From [Phormidium] sp. LEGE 05292 (GTDB taxonomy: Bacteria > Cyanobacteriota > Cyanobacteriia > Cyanobacteriales > Aerosakkonemataceae): DNA of 64,000 nucleotides. Every line of letters starts with the position of its first letter. Position 1 is the stretch's first letter. A program made the translations under genes and the position numbers. Below are positions 23,155 to 32,313 of the stretch, one piece after another. Location of the stretch: NCBI RefSeq assembly GCF_015207735.1, contig NZ_JADEWG010000023.1, forward strand, positions 1 to 64,000, written 5' to 3'. Under the pieces are notes generated by a model, which saw nothing but the letters and a program-made list of their open reading frames with translations, made no database searches and had not been told where the DNA came from.

Positions 23155-24666
23155 ATGTTTTGTGACTACCTGCAACTTATCCTCACCGCCCGTGTTTACG
23201 ATGTAGCTCAAGAAACTCCTTTAGAATACGCATCTAATCTTTCTAAAAGGCTAAATAATAAAATCCTGTTAAAACGGGAAGATATGCAATCTGTCTTCTC
23301 TTTTAAATTGCGGGGTGCTTATAACAAAATGGCACAACTACCGCCTGATATTTTAGCGCAAGGCGTAATAGCGGCATCTGCGGGAAATCATGCCCAAGGA
23401 GTTGCCCTTGGTGCTAGTAAATTGGGAACAAAAGCAATTATTGTGATGCCTGTAACTACTCCGCAAGTAAAAGTTGATGCGGTGAAAGCTAGAGGCGGAG
23501 AAGTTGTTTTGTATGGCGATACTTTTGATGAAGCTTGTGGTTATGCGCGGCAATTGGAAGTAGAAAAAGGGTTAACTTTTATTCATCCTTTTGATGACCC
23601 TCATGTGATTGCTGGACAAGGTACGATCGGCATGGAAATTCTGCGACAATATCAGAAACCAATCCATGCTATTTTTGTGGCAATTGGTGGCGGTGGTTTA
23701 ATTTCCGGTATTGGTGCTTATGTAAAACGCATTCGTCCAGATATTAAAATTATCGGTGTAGAACCTGTGGATGCTGATGCTATGTATCAGTCTTTAAAAG
23801 CAGGCAAAAGGGTAAAGTTACCGCAGGTTGGTTTATTTGCTGATGGTGTAGCAGTGCGAGAAGTGGGAGAGGAAACTTTTCGCCTGTGTCAGGAATATTT
23901 GGATGATATTATTTTGGTGAATACTGATGATACTTGTGCGGCAATTAAAGATGTTTTTGAGGATACGCGATCGATCTTAGAACCAGCTGGCGCATTAGCG
24001 ATCGCAGGTGCTAAAGCTTACGTCGAAAGAGAGCAAATTGCAGGACAAACTTTAGTTGCCGTCGCTTGTGGTGCTAACATGAATTTCGATCGTCTACGTT
24101 TTGTCGCAGAAAGAGCAGAATTAGGCGAACATCGAGAAGCGATTTTTGCCGTCACAATTCCCGAAACACCAGGTAGTCTCCGCAAATTTTGCGAATGTAT
24201 GGGAAGACGCGGTTTAACCGAATTTAACTATCGCATTGCTGATGAAAAAATTGCCCATATTTTTGTCGGAGTGCAAGTAGAAAATCGCGCCGATGCTGCC
24301 AAAATGGTCGAAACTTTTGAATCGCATGGATTGAAAACAATTGATTTAACAGACGATGAATTTACCAAATTACATTTACGTCACATGGTTGGCGGACGTT
24401 CTCCACTTGCACACAATGAATTATTGTACCGTTTTGAATTTCCTGAACGTCCCGGCGCATTAATGAAATTTGTTAATTCCATGAGTCCGAATTGGAATAT
24501 CAGCGTATTTCATTACCGCAACAATGGCTCAGATTACGGCAGAATTGTTGTCGGAATTCAAGTACCACCTGATGAGATGAAAGAGTGGCAAGCATTCCTT
24601 GATACCTTGGGTTATCGCTATTGGGATGAAAGTCAAAATCCGGCTTATAAGTTATTTTTGGGGTAG
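23155..24666 (+). CDS. ilvA: Threonine ammonia-lyase, biosynthetic
   Basis: It converts threonine to 2-oxobutanoate and ammonia, the first step of isoleucine synthesis, in the cytosol. The 503-residue length matches the biosynthetic form. The PLP lysine is K51 in SFKLRGAYN, and the phosphate-binding loop is the glycine-rich IGGGGLISG. Two ACT-like regulatory repeats follow at about 325-405 and 415-500 (AIFAVTIPETPGSLRKFC and YRFEFPERPGALMKF), the site of isoleucine and valine feedback control in this family. Confidence 0.95.
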   Translation: MFCDYLQLILTARVYDVAQETPLEYASNLSKRLNNKILLKREDMQSVFSFKLRGAYNKMAQLPPDILAQGVIAASAGNHAQGVALGASKLGTKAIIVMPVTTPQVKVDAVKARGGEVVLYGDTFDEACGYARQLEVEKGLTFIHPFDDPHVIAGQGTIGMEILRQYQKPIHAIFVAIGGGGLISGIGAYVKRIRPDIKIIGVEPVDADAMYQSLKAGKRVKLPQVGLFADGVAVREVGEETFRLCQEYLDDIILVNTDDTCAAIKDVFEDTRSILEPAGALAIAGAKAYVEREQIAGQTLVAVACGANMNFDRLRFVAERAELGEHREAIFAVTIPETPGSLRKFCECMGRRGLTEFNYRIADEKIAHIFVGVQVENRADAAKMVETFESHGLKTIDLTDDEFTKLHLRHMVGGRSPLAHNELLYRFEFPERPGALMKFVNSMSPNWNISVFHYRNNGSDYGRIVVGIQVPPDEMKEWQAFLDTLGYRYWDESQNPAYKLFLG

Positions 24667-24723
24667 GGTTTACTGTTAAGCTTCATATTGGCAATAATAT
24701 GCCAGAACAAGGATATTTAAGAT

Positions 24724-24946
24724 ATGATTTCATCTTTGAAACCCGTTGAGTGGGTTGGAAGTTCCCTGGAAGATGTGAGGGAGTTCCATAGCTCAATGCG
24801 GTGAAAAGCATCCTTCAGCTAAACCACTCAAAGGATTTAAAGGTGCTGGAGTTCTTGAAGTTGTGGAAGACTTCGATGGAGACACTTATCGAGCAGTTTA
24901 CACGGTGAAACTCGTAGCGTTTACAAGCTCAAACGCGGGTTATTAG
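24724..24946 (+). pseudogene. Decayed Gp49-like/RelE toxin gene
   Basis: The first 24 codons read MISSLKPVEWVGSSLEDVREF, typical of the phage-derived Gp49-like (DUF891) toxin start. A deletion and frame change follow (stop TGA at about 24802). The next frame resumes with GEKHPSAKPLKGFKGAGV and VEDFDGDTYRAVYTVKL, the family core. The last third is replaced by unrelated codons ending at 24946. The toxin is clearly broken. No matching antitoxin follows. Confidence 0.8.
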
Positions 24947-24995
24947 TACTTAATCAAACTAATTAAAAGGTAATAAAAAAAACTTAATAATCTGA

Positions 24996-25214
24996 TTAAG
25001 CAGCGTTGTAAACTGTTGGTTCTGGAAGTGGTTCGCCAGTGGCTTCGTAAGCCAAAATTAATGACTCCAAGGCTTCAGTGCCATTGGCAAAAGCTTCCTC
25101 ATAAGTATCACCATGAGTCCGCCAACGCTGTCCGGGAAAATCAGGAAATCCCACTAAAAAGCAGTTGTCTTCATCAGACCATTGAATGAGAATTTGATAC
25201 TTAACTTTCATCAT
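24996..25214 (-). CDS. hicB: HicB-type antitoxin, no HicA partner
   Basis: This 72-residue protein with the HicB partial RNase-H-like fold pattern (YQILIQWSDEDNCFLVGFPDFPG, then THGDTYEEAFANGTEALE) lacks the extra DNA-binding domain of longer HicB proteins. No hicA toxin is found on either side, so it is an orphan. Its ATG overlaps the stop of the upstream hydrophobic ORF (25211-25474) by 4 bases (ATGA), which suggests co-translation. Confidence 0.82.
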   Translation of the reverse strand: MMKVKYQILIQWSDEDNCFLVGFPDFPGQRWRTHGDTYEEAFANGTEALESLILAYEATGEPLPEPTVYNAA

Positions 25215-25474
25215 TTTTTTTGTGTAATATATGTTACGAATACCAAAATTTTCACTATTATACCTATGATATTTCCTACAGAACCCAAGCCAATACTTGC
25301 AAAAAATATTGCAACAAAGAATCCAGAAATTCCACTGAAAAGTAAGAGCATTGGTAATCCAAACACGAAAAAATTAGTTACTAAAAGAAACTTGAAATCA
25401 GTGTTAGAACGACAACGAAAACTAAAGATTATTTTTAATAAAAACACCACAGTTAATGATAAGCAAAATAACAT
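25211..25474 (-). CDS. Possible small membrane protein upstream of hicB
   Basis: This 87-residue ORF is very hydrophobic with two or three membrane segments (around FKFLLVTNFFVFGLPMLLLF and IGLGSVGNIIGIIVKILVFV). The 4-base overlap with hicB and the sensible membrane profile argue that it is real. No family is recognised, and an overlapping plus-strand frame is also open, so confidence is modest. A membrane-active toxin cannot be excluded. Confidence 0.4.
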   Translation of the reverse strand: MLFCLSLTVVFLLKIIFSFRCRSNTDFKFLLVTNFFVFGLPMLLLFSGISGFFVAIFFASIGLGSVGNIIGIIVKILVFVTYITQKK

Positions 25475-25682
25475 GATTGGCTATATCAATATTTGTTCAG
25501 ATAAAGCAAATGCAACTCTTGATAACAGTCAATCAGAGCAAGCTAAATGTCGCCAGGAAAGCAAGAATCAAGCTAATAAGGAAACAATTGATAAATTACG
25601 GCAATTTGGCTTAAGTGACGAACAAATTGCAAGAGCGTTAAATTTATCATTAGAGGTGGTTAAGCAAGTGAATGATGAATAA
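25473..25682 (+). CDS. Short ORF, possible nuclease-family C-terminal remnant
   Basis: From the ATG at 25473 the frame encodes 69 residues ending in a helical GLSDEQIARALNLSLEVVKQV. This looks like the C-terminal tail of Rpn-type or other PD-(D/E)XK transposase-derived proteins. The open frame continues upstream to 25182 but there reads through the complement of the membrane ORF. It may be a remnant rather than a gene. Confidence 0.3.
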   Translation: MIGYINICSDKANATLDNSQSEQAKCRQESKNQANKETIDKLRQFGLSDEQIARALNLSLEVVKQVNDE

Positions 25683-26152
25683 ATCTGTTAAGCTAAATAT
25701 TTTTTACTTCTTGGGATAAATTTTCAGGATAACTTTTATCCTGGTGAACTTGCAACGGATGATTTAATGGAATAAAGTACCTGCACCAAGGTGCAAAATG
25801 CAACTTGGTAACAGGACAAAAGCAAATTGACACTTCAAACGCTACCTATATAAACTCGCCGAAAAATGCTCCAACAAGCAAAGGTTATGCGTAGTTATGC
25901 TTACCACTTAAGAAGTATACGAATTGATAACAGACAAAGCATAGAAAAAAGATTGTCTTTATCAAGTTTTTATATTAGAAAGAGAACTATGTTAATTATG
26001 TGAAGTTATGATAGTAATCTCACCAAAAAATCCCGAAACAGAGTGTGTTAGTTTATACATATATCCCTGTCCTCAAAAGATCTAGAACTTTGGGTTCTAA
26101 ATAATGAGAAAATACTAAAATCGCTGATCGTAAAATTGTCTATTAAGGTATC
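25683..26152. other. 470-bp intergenic region with strong hairpins
   Basis: No gene seen. Two notable stem-loops are present: 25725-25743 (8-bp perfect stem CAGGATAA, loop CTT) and 25785-25811 (11-bp stem starting ACCAAG with one mismatch, loop AAA). The second overlaps the perfect palindrome TGCACCAAGGTGCA. The remainder is AT-rich and presumably holds the psb28 promoter. Confidence 0.4.
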
Positions 26153-26494
26153 ATGGCTCAAATTCAGTTTTCTAAAGGCATCAATGAAGAAGTTATTCCC
26201 GATGTACGGATTACCCGATCGCGGGATGGAAGTAATGGCACAGCTACATTCTATTTCCAAAAACCGAAAGCACTCAGCAGTAACAGTACAGACGAAATTA
26301 CTGGAATGTATTTAGTTGATGAAGAAGGGGAATTAGTAACCAGGGAAGTAAAAGCTAAGTTTATCAACGGTCAACCTGAAGCATTAGAAGCACTTTACAT
26401 TATTAAATCTGCTGAACAGTGGGAGCGATTTATTCGGTTTATGAATCGGTATGCCGAAGAACATGGTTTAGGTTTGAACAAATCAGAAGAATGA
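26153..26494 (+). CDS. psb28: Photosystem II assembly protein Psb28
   Basis: This 113-residue soluble thylakoid-surface factor binds photosystem II assembly intermediates near cytochrome b559 and affects chlorophyll-protein supply. The sequence matches the family over its full length: the [28 protein letters not shown] start, [11 protein letters not shown] in the middle and [18 protein letters not shown] at the end. It is followed by a terminator hairpin. Confidence 0.97.
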   Translation: MAQIQFSKGINEEVIPDVRITRSRDGSNGTATFYFQKPKALSSNSTDEITGMYLVDEEGELVTREVKAKFINGQPEALEALYIIKSAEQWERFIRFMNRYAEEHGLGLNKSEE

Positions 26495-26509
26495 AATAAA
26501 TAAACTGGA

Positions 26510-26544
26510 GGATGAGGTTAATTTTACTACTTCATCCTTCTTTT
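26510..26544 (+). terminator. Terminator after psb28
   Basis: GGATGAGG pairs with CTTCATCC across a 12-base loop, with one imperfect pair, and is followed by TTCTTTT. It begins 15 bases after the psb28 stop. An ATG inside the stem (26512) is therefore unlikely to be the moaB start. Confidence 0.5.
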
Positions 26545-26550
26545 ACTTCA

Positions 26551-27078
26551 ATGAAATTTATGAGCAACTTGCCACATCCCGACAAATCTAAACTCATAGT
26601 TAATTGTGCAGTAATTACAGTTAGTGATACTCGTACAGAAGAAACCGATCGCAGCGGAAATTTAATAAAAAATTTATTACTAGATGCTGGTCATATAGTA
26701 GGAGCTTACGCTATTGTCAAAGATGAACCAGTGCAAATTCAACAGCAAATGCAGATTTTGAGTAAACGATCGAATTTGCAAGCTTTGATTTTCAATGGTG
26801 GTACAGGGATTGCGCCAAGGGATACAACTTATGACGCGATCGAAAAGTTACTCGAAAAAACTTTGCCTGGTTTTGGTGAGTTGTTTCGCTTTTTGAGTTA
26901 TCAGGAAATTGGCTCGAGAGCGATCGCATCTAGAGCAGTAGCGGGGATTTACCAAAGCAAATTAATCTTTTCTCTTCCTGGTTCTAGTAATGCCGTAAAA
27001 CTCGCAATGGAAAAATTGATTTTGCCGGAACTGGTGCATTTAGTAACTCAACTTAACCCTAACCTCACCAAAAATTGA
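26551..27078 (+). CDS. moaB: MoaB/Mog-type molybdenum cofactor protein
   Basis: This protein of about 175 residues has the MoaB/Mog fold (CAVITVSDTRTEETDRSG, FNGGTGIAPRDTTYDA, GSRAIASRAVAGIY, FSLPGSSNAVKLAME). It is expected to adenylate molybdopterin or act in the related cofactor step in the cytosol. I place the start at 26551 (alternative 26560) because the earlier ATG at 26512 lies within the psb28 terminator. The next gene follows after 24 bases. Confidence 0.9.
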   Translation: MKFMSNLPHPDKSKLIVNCAVITVSDTRTEETDRSGNLIKNLLLDAGHIVGAYAIVKDEPVQIQQQMQILSKRSNLQALIFNGGTGIAPRDTTYDAIEKLLEKTLPGFGELFRFLSYQEIGSRAIASRAVAGIYQSKLIFSLPGSSNAVKLAMEKLILPELVHLVTQLNPNLTKN

Positions 27079-27102
27079 CGGATATTAGTCAAAATAGTAG
27101 CA

Positions 27103-27801
27103 ATGAAACCGGAAAGAAAGCAAAAAAATAAATTTAGGTTTTGGTTGCGTTGTTTCGGTAAGCGATCGCTACTCATCGGTTTATTTGTATTATGCTTAGT
27201 CTTAGGAATTTTATTACTATATAACAGCGCCATTTTATATGCAGCCTCCCAAAAACCAGTCGGCGCTATTTTAGTATTAGGCGGAAGTATAACTAGGGAA
27301 ATTCACGTTGCCCAATTAGCGAAACAATCACCCGAAATCCCAATTTTAATCTCTCACGGTTCCTTAGCTCCTTGTATTTTACTAATATTTCAAAGAGCCG
27401 CTGCTCCCATTGATAATGTTTGGCTAGAAAACTGTGCCAATTCCACTTTTGGGAACTTCTATTATAATTTACCAATTCTCAAACAATGGCAAGTAAACAA
27501 AGTTAAACTAGTTACTTCAGCCACCCATTTACCGAGAGCAATTTGGTTAGCGCAAATTATGTTAGGTTCTCACGGAATTTGGGTAGAATTAGAAATAGCA
27601 ACAGAAACTCATGGCGTGCCCGCTAATCGCGAATCATTTTTTGTAACTACAATAGATGTAACTCGCGGGTTAATTTGGGCGATTGTGAGCCAATTTCATG
27701 AACCAAAGTGTACTAATTTAATCCCTCTTTCTCAAGTGGATTTAAATATTTGGAAGATGAAAGGCTTTAAATGCGAAAGACAAGCTAATCTAGGTTATTA
27801 A
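27103..27801 (+). CDS. YdcF/SanA-like (DUF218) membrane-anchored protein
   Basis: This 232-residue protein has one N-terminal membrane helix (about 20-48). A DUF218 domain follows: GAILVLGGSITREIHVAQLA, then ISHGSLAP, then VTSATHLPRAIWLAQIMLG with the conserved SxxHxxRA pattern. Family members are linked to envelope biogenesis (ElyC, SanA), with the domain on the outer face of the inner membrane. Position in a moaB-ydcF-glycosyltransferase run suggests an envelope role. Confidence 0.85.
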   Translation: MKPERKQKNKFRFWLRCFGKRSLLIGLFVLCLVLGILLLYNSAILYAASQKPVGAILVLGGSITREIHVAQLAKQSPEIPILISHGSLAPCILLIFQRAAAPIDNVWLENCANSTFGNFYYNLPILKQWQVNKVKLVTSATHLPRAIWLAQIMLGSHGIWVELEIATETHGVPANRESFFVTTIDVTRGLIWAIVSQFHEPKCTNLIPLSQVDLNIWKMKGFKCERQANLGY

Positions 27802-27816
27802 TTAGGAATAAATGAT

Positions 27817-28761
27817 ATGAAAGAAAAGCCAATTCTGACAATTGTAACTCCGACAACTGGAAAATATTCTGATTATTGGTTAGAACAGTTATTAAAAATT
27901 AAAGGAAATGTTGAATTTGTCTTAGTTTATTACCCTAGCGTTCCGATTCGTCCCTTAGATGACCCAAGAGTTAAAATTTTAACCAGTCCCTACAAAGGGG
28001 AAATGATGCAAAGATTTGTTGGGTTACTTAATGCTACTGGTGAATATGTTTTAGCTTTGGATGATGACGATTTTGTACATCCTGATGTAGTGCATTTGAC
28101 GAGTCAGTATTTTGAGAGATTTCCCGACAGCTGCATTTTAAGATTAAAAAAAGAAAACATTGATTTTAAAGACCAAGAACGAATTAAACAAGATTGGGAA
28201 GAAATTCCTGATGTTCGACAATTAGAGATTTGTAAGAAAACCCCAGAAAATCCTTTTCCTTATCAGCAAGGTAATTACAAAGGTTTGTTGGAAGTTCCGG
28301 TTATTCCTTTAGACAAGAAGCTAGATTTACAATTTGCATTGTTGCCTTTTACAGGTAGAAAAGATAATTTAGGCTATCATTTTGAAAATTTCAATAATGT
28401 AGTTTGGCAAAATAAATTAGTGCAACAAGCACTTGTAGACCTTTCCCAAACTACAAAAGTATTGGGTGCAATTACCTGGATACCTTCGTCAGGTTTCGAT
28501 CGGTTATTAGGGGTTTTTGTCCAGGCTAAATACTTCCAAAAAGATGCCATTATTGGACATTGGATGCCTAAACCAGAACAAATTCGTTATATTGATAAAC
28601 CTCCAGAATTGAAACCCCCAAGATTTCATGTAATTTCTGATGCTTTGTTAGTTAAAAGATACCCGCAATATGGATATCTATGGAATCTGTTTTTAGAAAA
28701 ATTGTATGGTGTACCTAGAACTATAGGTAAATTCGTAAAATGGAAATTGTTAAAAAAATAA
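27817..28761 (+). CDS. Family 2-like glycosyltransferase
   Basis: A 314-residue GT-A fold enzyme. The start TIVTPTTGKYSDYWLEQLL is the nucleotide-sugar strand, and ALDDDDFVHPDVV supplies the metal-binding acidic cluster. The C-terminal half is less typical and ends in a basic tail (KFVKWKLLKK) that may touch the membrane. Donor and acceptor are unknown. The next gene also looks like a glycosyltransferase. Confidence 0.82.
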   Translation: MKEKPILTIVTPTTGKYSDYWLEQLLKIKGNVEFVLVYYPSVPIRPLDDPRVKILTSPYKGEMMQRFVGLLNATGEYVLALDDDDFVHPDVVHLTSQYFERFPDSCILRLKKENIDFKDQERIKQDWEEIPDVRQLEICKKTPENPFPYQQGNYKGLLEVPVIPLDKKLDLQFALLPFTGRKDNLGYHFENFNNVVWQNKLVQQALVDLSQTTKVLGAITWIPSSGFDRLLGVFVQAKYFQKDAIIGHWMPKPEQIRYIDKPPELKPPRFHVISDALLVKRYPQYGYLWNLFLEKLYGVPRTIGKFVKWKLLKK

Positions 28762-28854
28762 AGTGATTTCGCGTAGATTAATGCAGTAAATTTGGGAAAT
28801 TTTCTAAAAATAGACAGTAAGTTATGATGAAAGTAGTTGCGTAATCCAATCAAT

Positions 28855-29943
28855 ATGGCAAACAACTTACCGCCTATTTATTTTTACCTACCTAACTGGG
28901 AAAATTTGGCTGACACTATCCCTAAAGATCCAGATATTTACTTACCTGGAATGTATCAAGATGGTGTTTATTGTTGGATTTTGCAAACATATCTTCGACT
29001 AAAAGCGGATAATTTTCCCTGCGAACTAGTGGGAGCTATACCTACGGAAGGGATTGTTTTAGCGCATCGTTCATCTTTGGTGGATAATTTTAGACCAGGA
29101 GCAAAAATTCTTTTAGTTTGTATGTTAGCGGATAAAGCTCCTCATCCTAACGCCCAGATTCATATTGTGTTAAATCGTCAGGAAGGTATATTTAAAAATT
29201 CAGAAAAAATATGGCAGAGTGCGTATATGCCTCATTGGAGGCAGCCTGGATTAATTCCTCGCAATGCTTCCAGGGGTGATAAATTTGAAAATGTGGCCTA
29301 TTTTGGTCATGAAAGAAACTTAGCACCAGAGTTAAAAACAGCAACTTGGAATAAGCAACTGCATGAATTAGGATTAAATTTTCAGATAGTTAATCGCGAT
29401 CGCTGGCATGATTTTAGCAATGTAGATGTAGTATTGGCTGTGCGGAGTTTTGATAATCAAGATTATGCCAATAAACCAGCTACTAAACTTTATAACGTAT
29501 GGCACGCTGGAGTGCCAGCAATTTTAGGTCGTGAAACAGCATATCAGGCTGAACGGAAAAGCGATTTAGATTATATTGAAGTAAGTTCGCTCAATGAAGT
29601 TTTGGTGGCGCTTAAGCGACTACGAGATGAGCAAAATTTCCGTAATGCGATGGTGGAAAATGGGCGAATACGTGCCGAAGAAACTAAACCAGAAAACGTA
29701 GTTAAACAATGGCGTAATTTCATCATTGAAGAAGCTGTTCCTGCTTATGAAAGTTGGTGCAATACTCCTAGATGGAAACAGAAAACACTTTTTCAACAGC
29801 AATTTTTGTCTTTGAAAATGCGGAATGCTCGAATAAATTTGCAAACTCAAATGAATTCCTTTTTCTCATTACTCCGAACTAGTAATAAATTGATAGCTAC
29901 CATTATTATTTATTTCAGTAGTATTAGTTCGATAAACTACTGA
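28855..29943 (+). CDS. Glycosyltransferase-like protein (GT-B type)
   Basis: A protein of about 362 residues whose C-terminal half shows a GT-B-like pattern: VVLAVRSFDNQDYANKPATKLYNVWHAGVPAIL, then a Glu-rich helix, and KPENVVKQW. I use ATG 28855; the open frame extends 18 bases to a TTG. The last 75 bases overlap the convergent recJ gene, and its final residues look like read-through into antisense of recJ. The annotated C-terminus may therefore be an extended one. Substrate unknown. Confidence 0.75.
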   Translation: MANNLPPIYFYLPNWENLADTIPKDPDIYLPGMYQDGVYCWILQTYLRLKADNFPCELVGAIPTEGIVLAHRSSLVDNFRPGAKILLVCMLADKAPHPNAQIHIVLNRQEGIFKNSEKIWQSAYMPHWRQPGLIPRNASRGDKFENVAYFGHERNLAPELKTATWNKQLHELGLNFQIVNRDRWHDFSNVDVVLAVRSFDNQDYANKPATKLYNVWHAGVPAILGRETAYQAERKSDLDYIEVSSLNEVLVALKRLRDEQNFRNAMVENGRIRAEETKPENVVKQWRNFIIEEAVPAYESWCNTPRWKQKTLFQQQFLSLKMRNARINLQTQMNSFFSLLRTSNKLIATIIIYFSSISSINY

Positions 29944-32283
29944 TTGAATAGTTGCTAGAGGAACTTCGTAAAAATACTGGCGGCGAAATTGTTCTTCTTG
30001 GACAGCTGCTAAAAACTGAGCGATCGCTTCAGTAGCTTTACTATCCAAATTTGATGAAGGCAATTTCTGGTTATTAGTAATTTGAAATTTTCCATTCCAA
30101 TTTGTTACTTGAAAACCCAAATTAGCTAATGTTTCTAATCCCACATATAAGCAAGTATCACTAATTCCTAATTTTTGTTGTAATTGATCTGGTGTGGCAC
30201 TTTTTCCAGTACGGCTAAGATATTTCGCAATTCCTACTAACTCTTCCCAAATTTGACTAGGTGATATTTGTTTAGGAGGTGGATAAGCAATCGCTAACTT
30301 TCTGTTACTTTGCAAAGCTTGGCGAAACCATAATTGTAAATCATCCCAATTACTAGGACATTCTTTCACAATGAATGGTTGATAATTAGAATTTGCCGAG
30401 GGAGAAACTTTTGCATCTCGCCAATCTAAAATTCCCTCTAATTGATATTGATTAATGTTATTAAATAAATCAACATTCTCTGCACAGGAACGCACAGCAA
30501 TTAATCGCACTTCATAACGTTTTTGGTAGGTGTTAAAATCTAGTTCGACGATCGCATCACAACGCCCTTGAGGAATTTCATCTTTATAATGTCCCCACCA
30601 AATCCCAGGAAACCCAACTTTAGTTGATTTATCTTTAATTATATAATTAGTTTTAATGTATGTAACTTTATTACCAATTGCATCTTTTATATTGTAATTT
30701 TCCAAATTGTCAAACCAGCAATTTTTAATCATTAATTGAGGCACAGGGTTGCCCATACCACAAGGTTCTAAAACTTTCATTTCCCGAAACAAATCTTGAC
30801 TTAAATCTGCTACGTTTACTACTAAATCTGCTGTGATTACTCGATTTAACTTATTCGGGTCGGCTCCAATTTGTTGTCGTAATTGATGATTAATTGCTTC
30901 CGTAAATAGGGGAATATTTTCAATTGGAAGACTCAAACCTGCTGCAAAAGGATGTCCACCAAATCGATGCAATAAATGTGCTTGATCTTTAACTAATTGA
31001 TAAAGGTCAATTTGATTAACAGAACGCGCCGATCCTCTGGCAAAATTAATATTTTCTGATGCTTCTTCTGCTGTTTCTACACTTAATAAAATAGTTGGGC
31101 GGCCTGTTTCTTGGGCGACTTGTCCTGCAACTAAACCTAAAACTCCCACAGGCCAACCTACTTCTGTTAAGACGATTATACTAGTGGTTGATAGGTCTAA
31201 TTGCGCTAATTTTTGCCATACTTGTTTTTCTACATCTTTCTGTAATGCTTTGCGGCGAGAGTTAGCTAATTCGGTTTCAGAAGCTAATTTTTCGACCTGT
31301 TTTAAGTCTCGACTAGTGAGCAATTCTACACAAAAAGTAGCGTCTCCTTGAATGCGGCTAACGGCGTTAATTCTTGGGCCAATACCAAAGGAAATATCAG
31401 TTGGTCGATCGCCACTTTTCTTGCAAAGTTCCAGTAACCTACCTATCCCTGGATGTCGCCTTAATTTAGGTGGTTTTTGTAAATCTGTTTGCAGTTTTTC
31501 AATGCCTAATTTGGCTAAATATCGACAATCACCTCTCAATTGTACTAAATCAGCAATTAATCCGATCGCCACTAAATCTAATAAATCTTCTAATGGTTCT
31601 TGAGGAACATTTGGCAGAGTTTGATAAAGTGCTTCTACTACTTTATAAGCAACAGCAACACCCGAAAGATTAAATAATTGATGATCTGGGAATAAATTGC
31701 GGGGGTTAATAATTGCAACTACTGGCGGTCTTTCTGGCAATAGTGTATGATGATCGGTGACAATTACATCAATTCCTAACTGTTGGGCAAATTCAATTTC
31801 GATTAAATTAGTACTACCAGTATCACAAGTAATTATTAATTTAATTCCCTGTTTAGCCAGTTGTTCAATTCCCTGACAATTCAAACCATGAGACTCAGTA
31901 AAGCGATTCGGCACATAATAGATTAGTTGGGTATTTTGCGGAAAAAACTGCCCTAAACCTTCCCATAAAACAGTAGTGGAAGTGATACCATCAGCATCAA
32001 AATCTCCCCAAATTGCAACAATTTCTTGCTCATCTCTTGCTTTGTGCAATCTTTCCATTGCCCAAGACATTTCCTGACCAAAATCAAAGGGACTCGCAGG
32101 TTTGTAAAGGTCAGTATTTAAATATTCTGCTAATTGTTCAGGATTACGGATTCCCCTTTGCCATAACAATTGAGCAGCATAATTACCAGATAATTCTGGA
32201 ACTTGTTGTTTAACTGCATTAATTAACCATTCTGGCGGTTGAACTGTTGGCTGAATTTGCCATTGAGGTTGCTGCTGAGGCAT
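29869..32283 (-). CDS. recJ: Single-stranded-DNA exonuclease RecJ
   Basis: This 804-residue 5'-3' ssDNA exonuclease acts in recombination and mismatch and base-excision repair. DHH-superfamily motifs are present: IWGDFDADGITST, TCDTGSTN, VTDHHTL, and the DHHA1 part with RFGGHPFAAGLSL. An OB-like domain follows (TADLVVNVADLSQ ... EPCGMGNPVPQL). The last 200 residues form the extra cyanobacterial C-terminal region with a helical winged-helix-like segment. It overlaps the glycosyltransferase gene at its 3' end. Confidence 0.95.
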   Translation of the reverse strand: MPQQQPQWQIQPTVQPPEWLINAVKQQVPELSGNYAAQLLWQRGIRNPEQLAEYLNTDLYKPASPFDFGQEMSWAMERLHKARDEQEIVAIWGDFDADGITSTTVLWEGLGQFFPQNTQLIYYVPNRFTESHGLNCQGIEQLAKQGIKLIITCDTGSTNLIEIEFAQQLGIDVIVTDHHTLLPERPPVVAIINPRNLFPDHQLFNLSGVAVAYKVVEALYQTLPNVPQEPLEDLLDLVAIGLIADLVQLRGDCRYLAKLGIEKLQTDLQKPPKLRRHPGIGRLLELCKKSGDRPTDISFGIGPRINAVSRIQGDATFCVELLTSRDLKQVEKLASETELANSRRKALQKDVEKQVWQKLAQLDLSTTSIIVLTEVGWPVGVLGLVAGQVAQETGRPTILLSVETAEEASENINFARGSARSVNQIDLYQLVKDQAHLLHRFGGHPFAAGLSLPIENIPLFTEAINHQLRQQIGADPNKLNRVITADLVVNVADLSQDLFREMKVLEPCGMGNPVPQLMIKNCWFDNLENYNIKDAIGNKVTYIKTNYIIKDKSTKVGFPGIWWGHYKDEIPQGRCDAIVELDFNTYQKRYEVRLIAVRSCAENVDLFNNINQYQLEGILDWRDAKVSPSANSNYQPFIVKECPSNWDDLQLWFRQALQSNRKLAIAYPPPKQISPSQIWEELVGIAKYLSRTGKSATPDQLQQKLGISDTCLYVGLETLANLGFQVTNWNGKFQITNNQKLPSSNLDSKATEAIAQFLAAVQEEQFRRQYFYEVPLATIQSVVYRTNTTEINNNGSYQFITSSE

Positions 32284-32313
32284 TTTTATTTCCTTAAATT
32301 ACTGTTTCCACTA

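Noticed and set aside
25182-25472. Long plus-strand extension of the ORF ending at 25682
   Set aside because: The extension is antisense to a hydrophobic ORF and lacks domain features; only the part after 25473 looks protein-like.
26512-26550. Upstream start of moaB
   Set aside because: The ATG lies inside the terminator stem of psb28 and abuts the GGAGG with no spacing.
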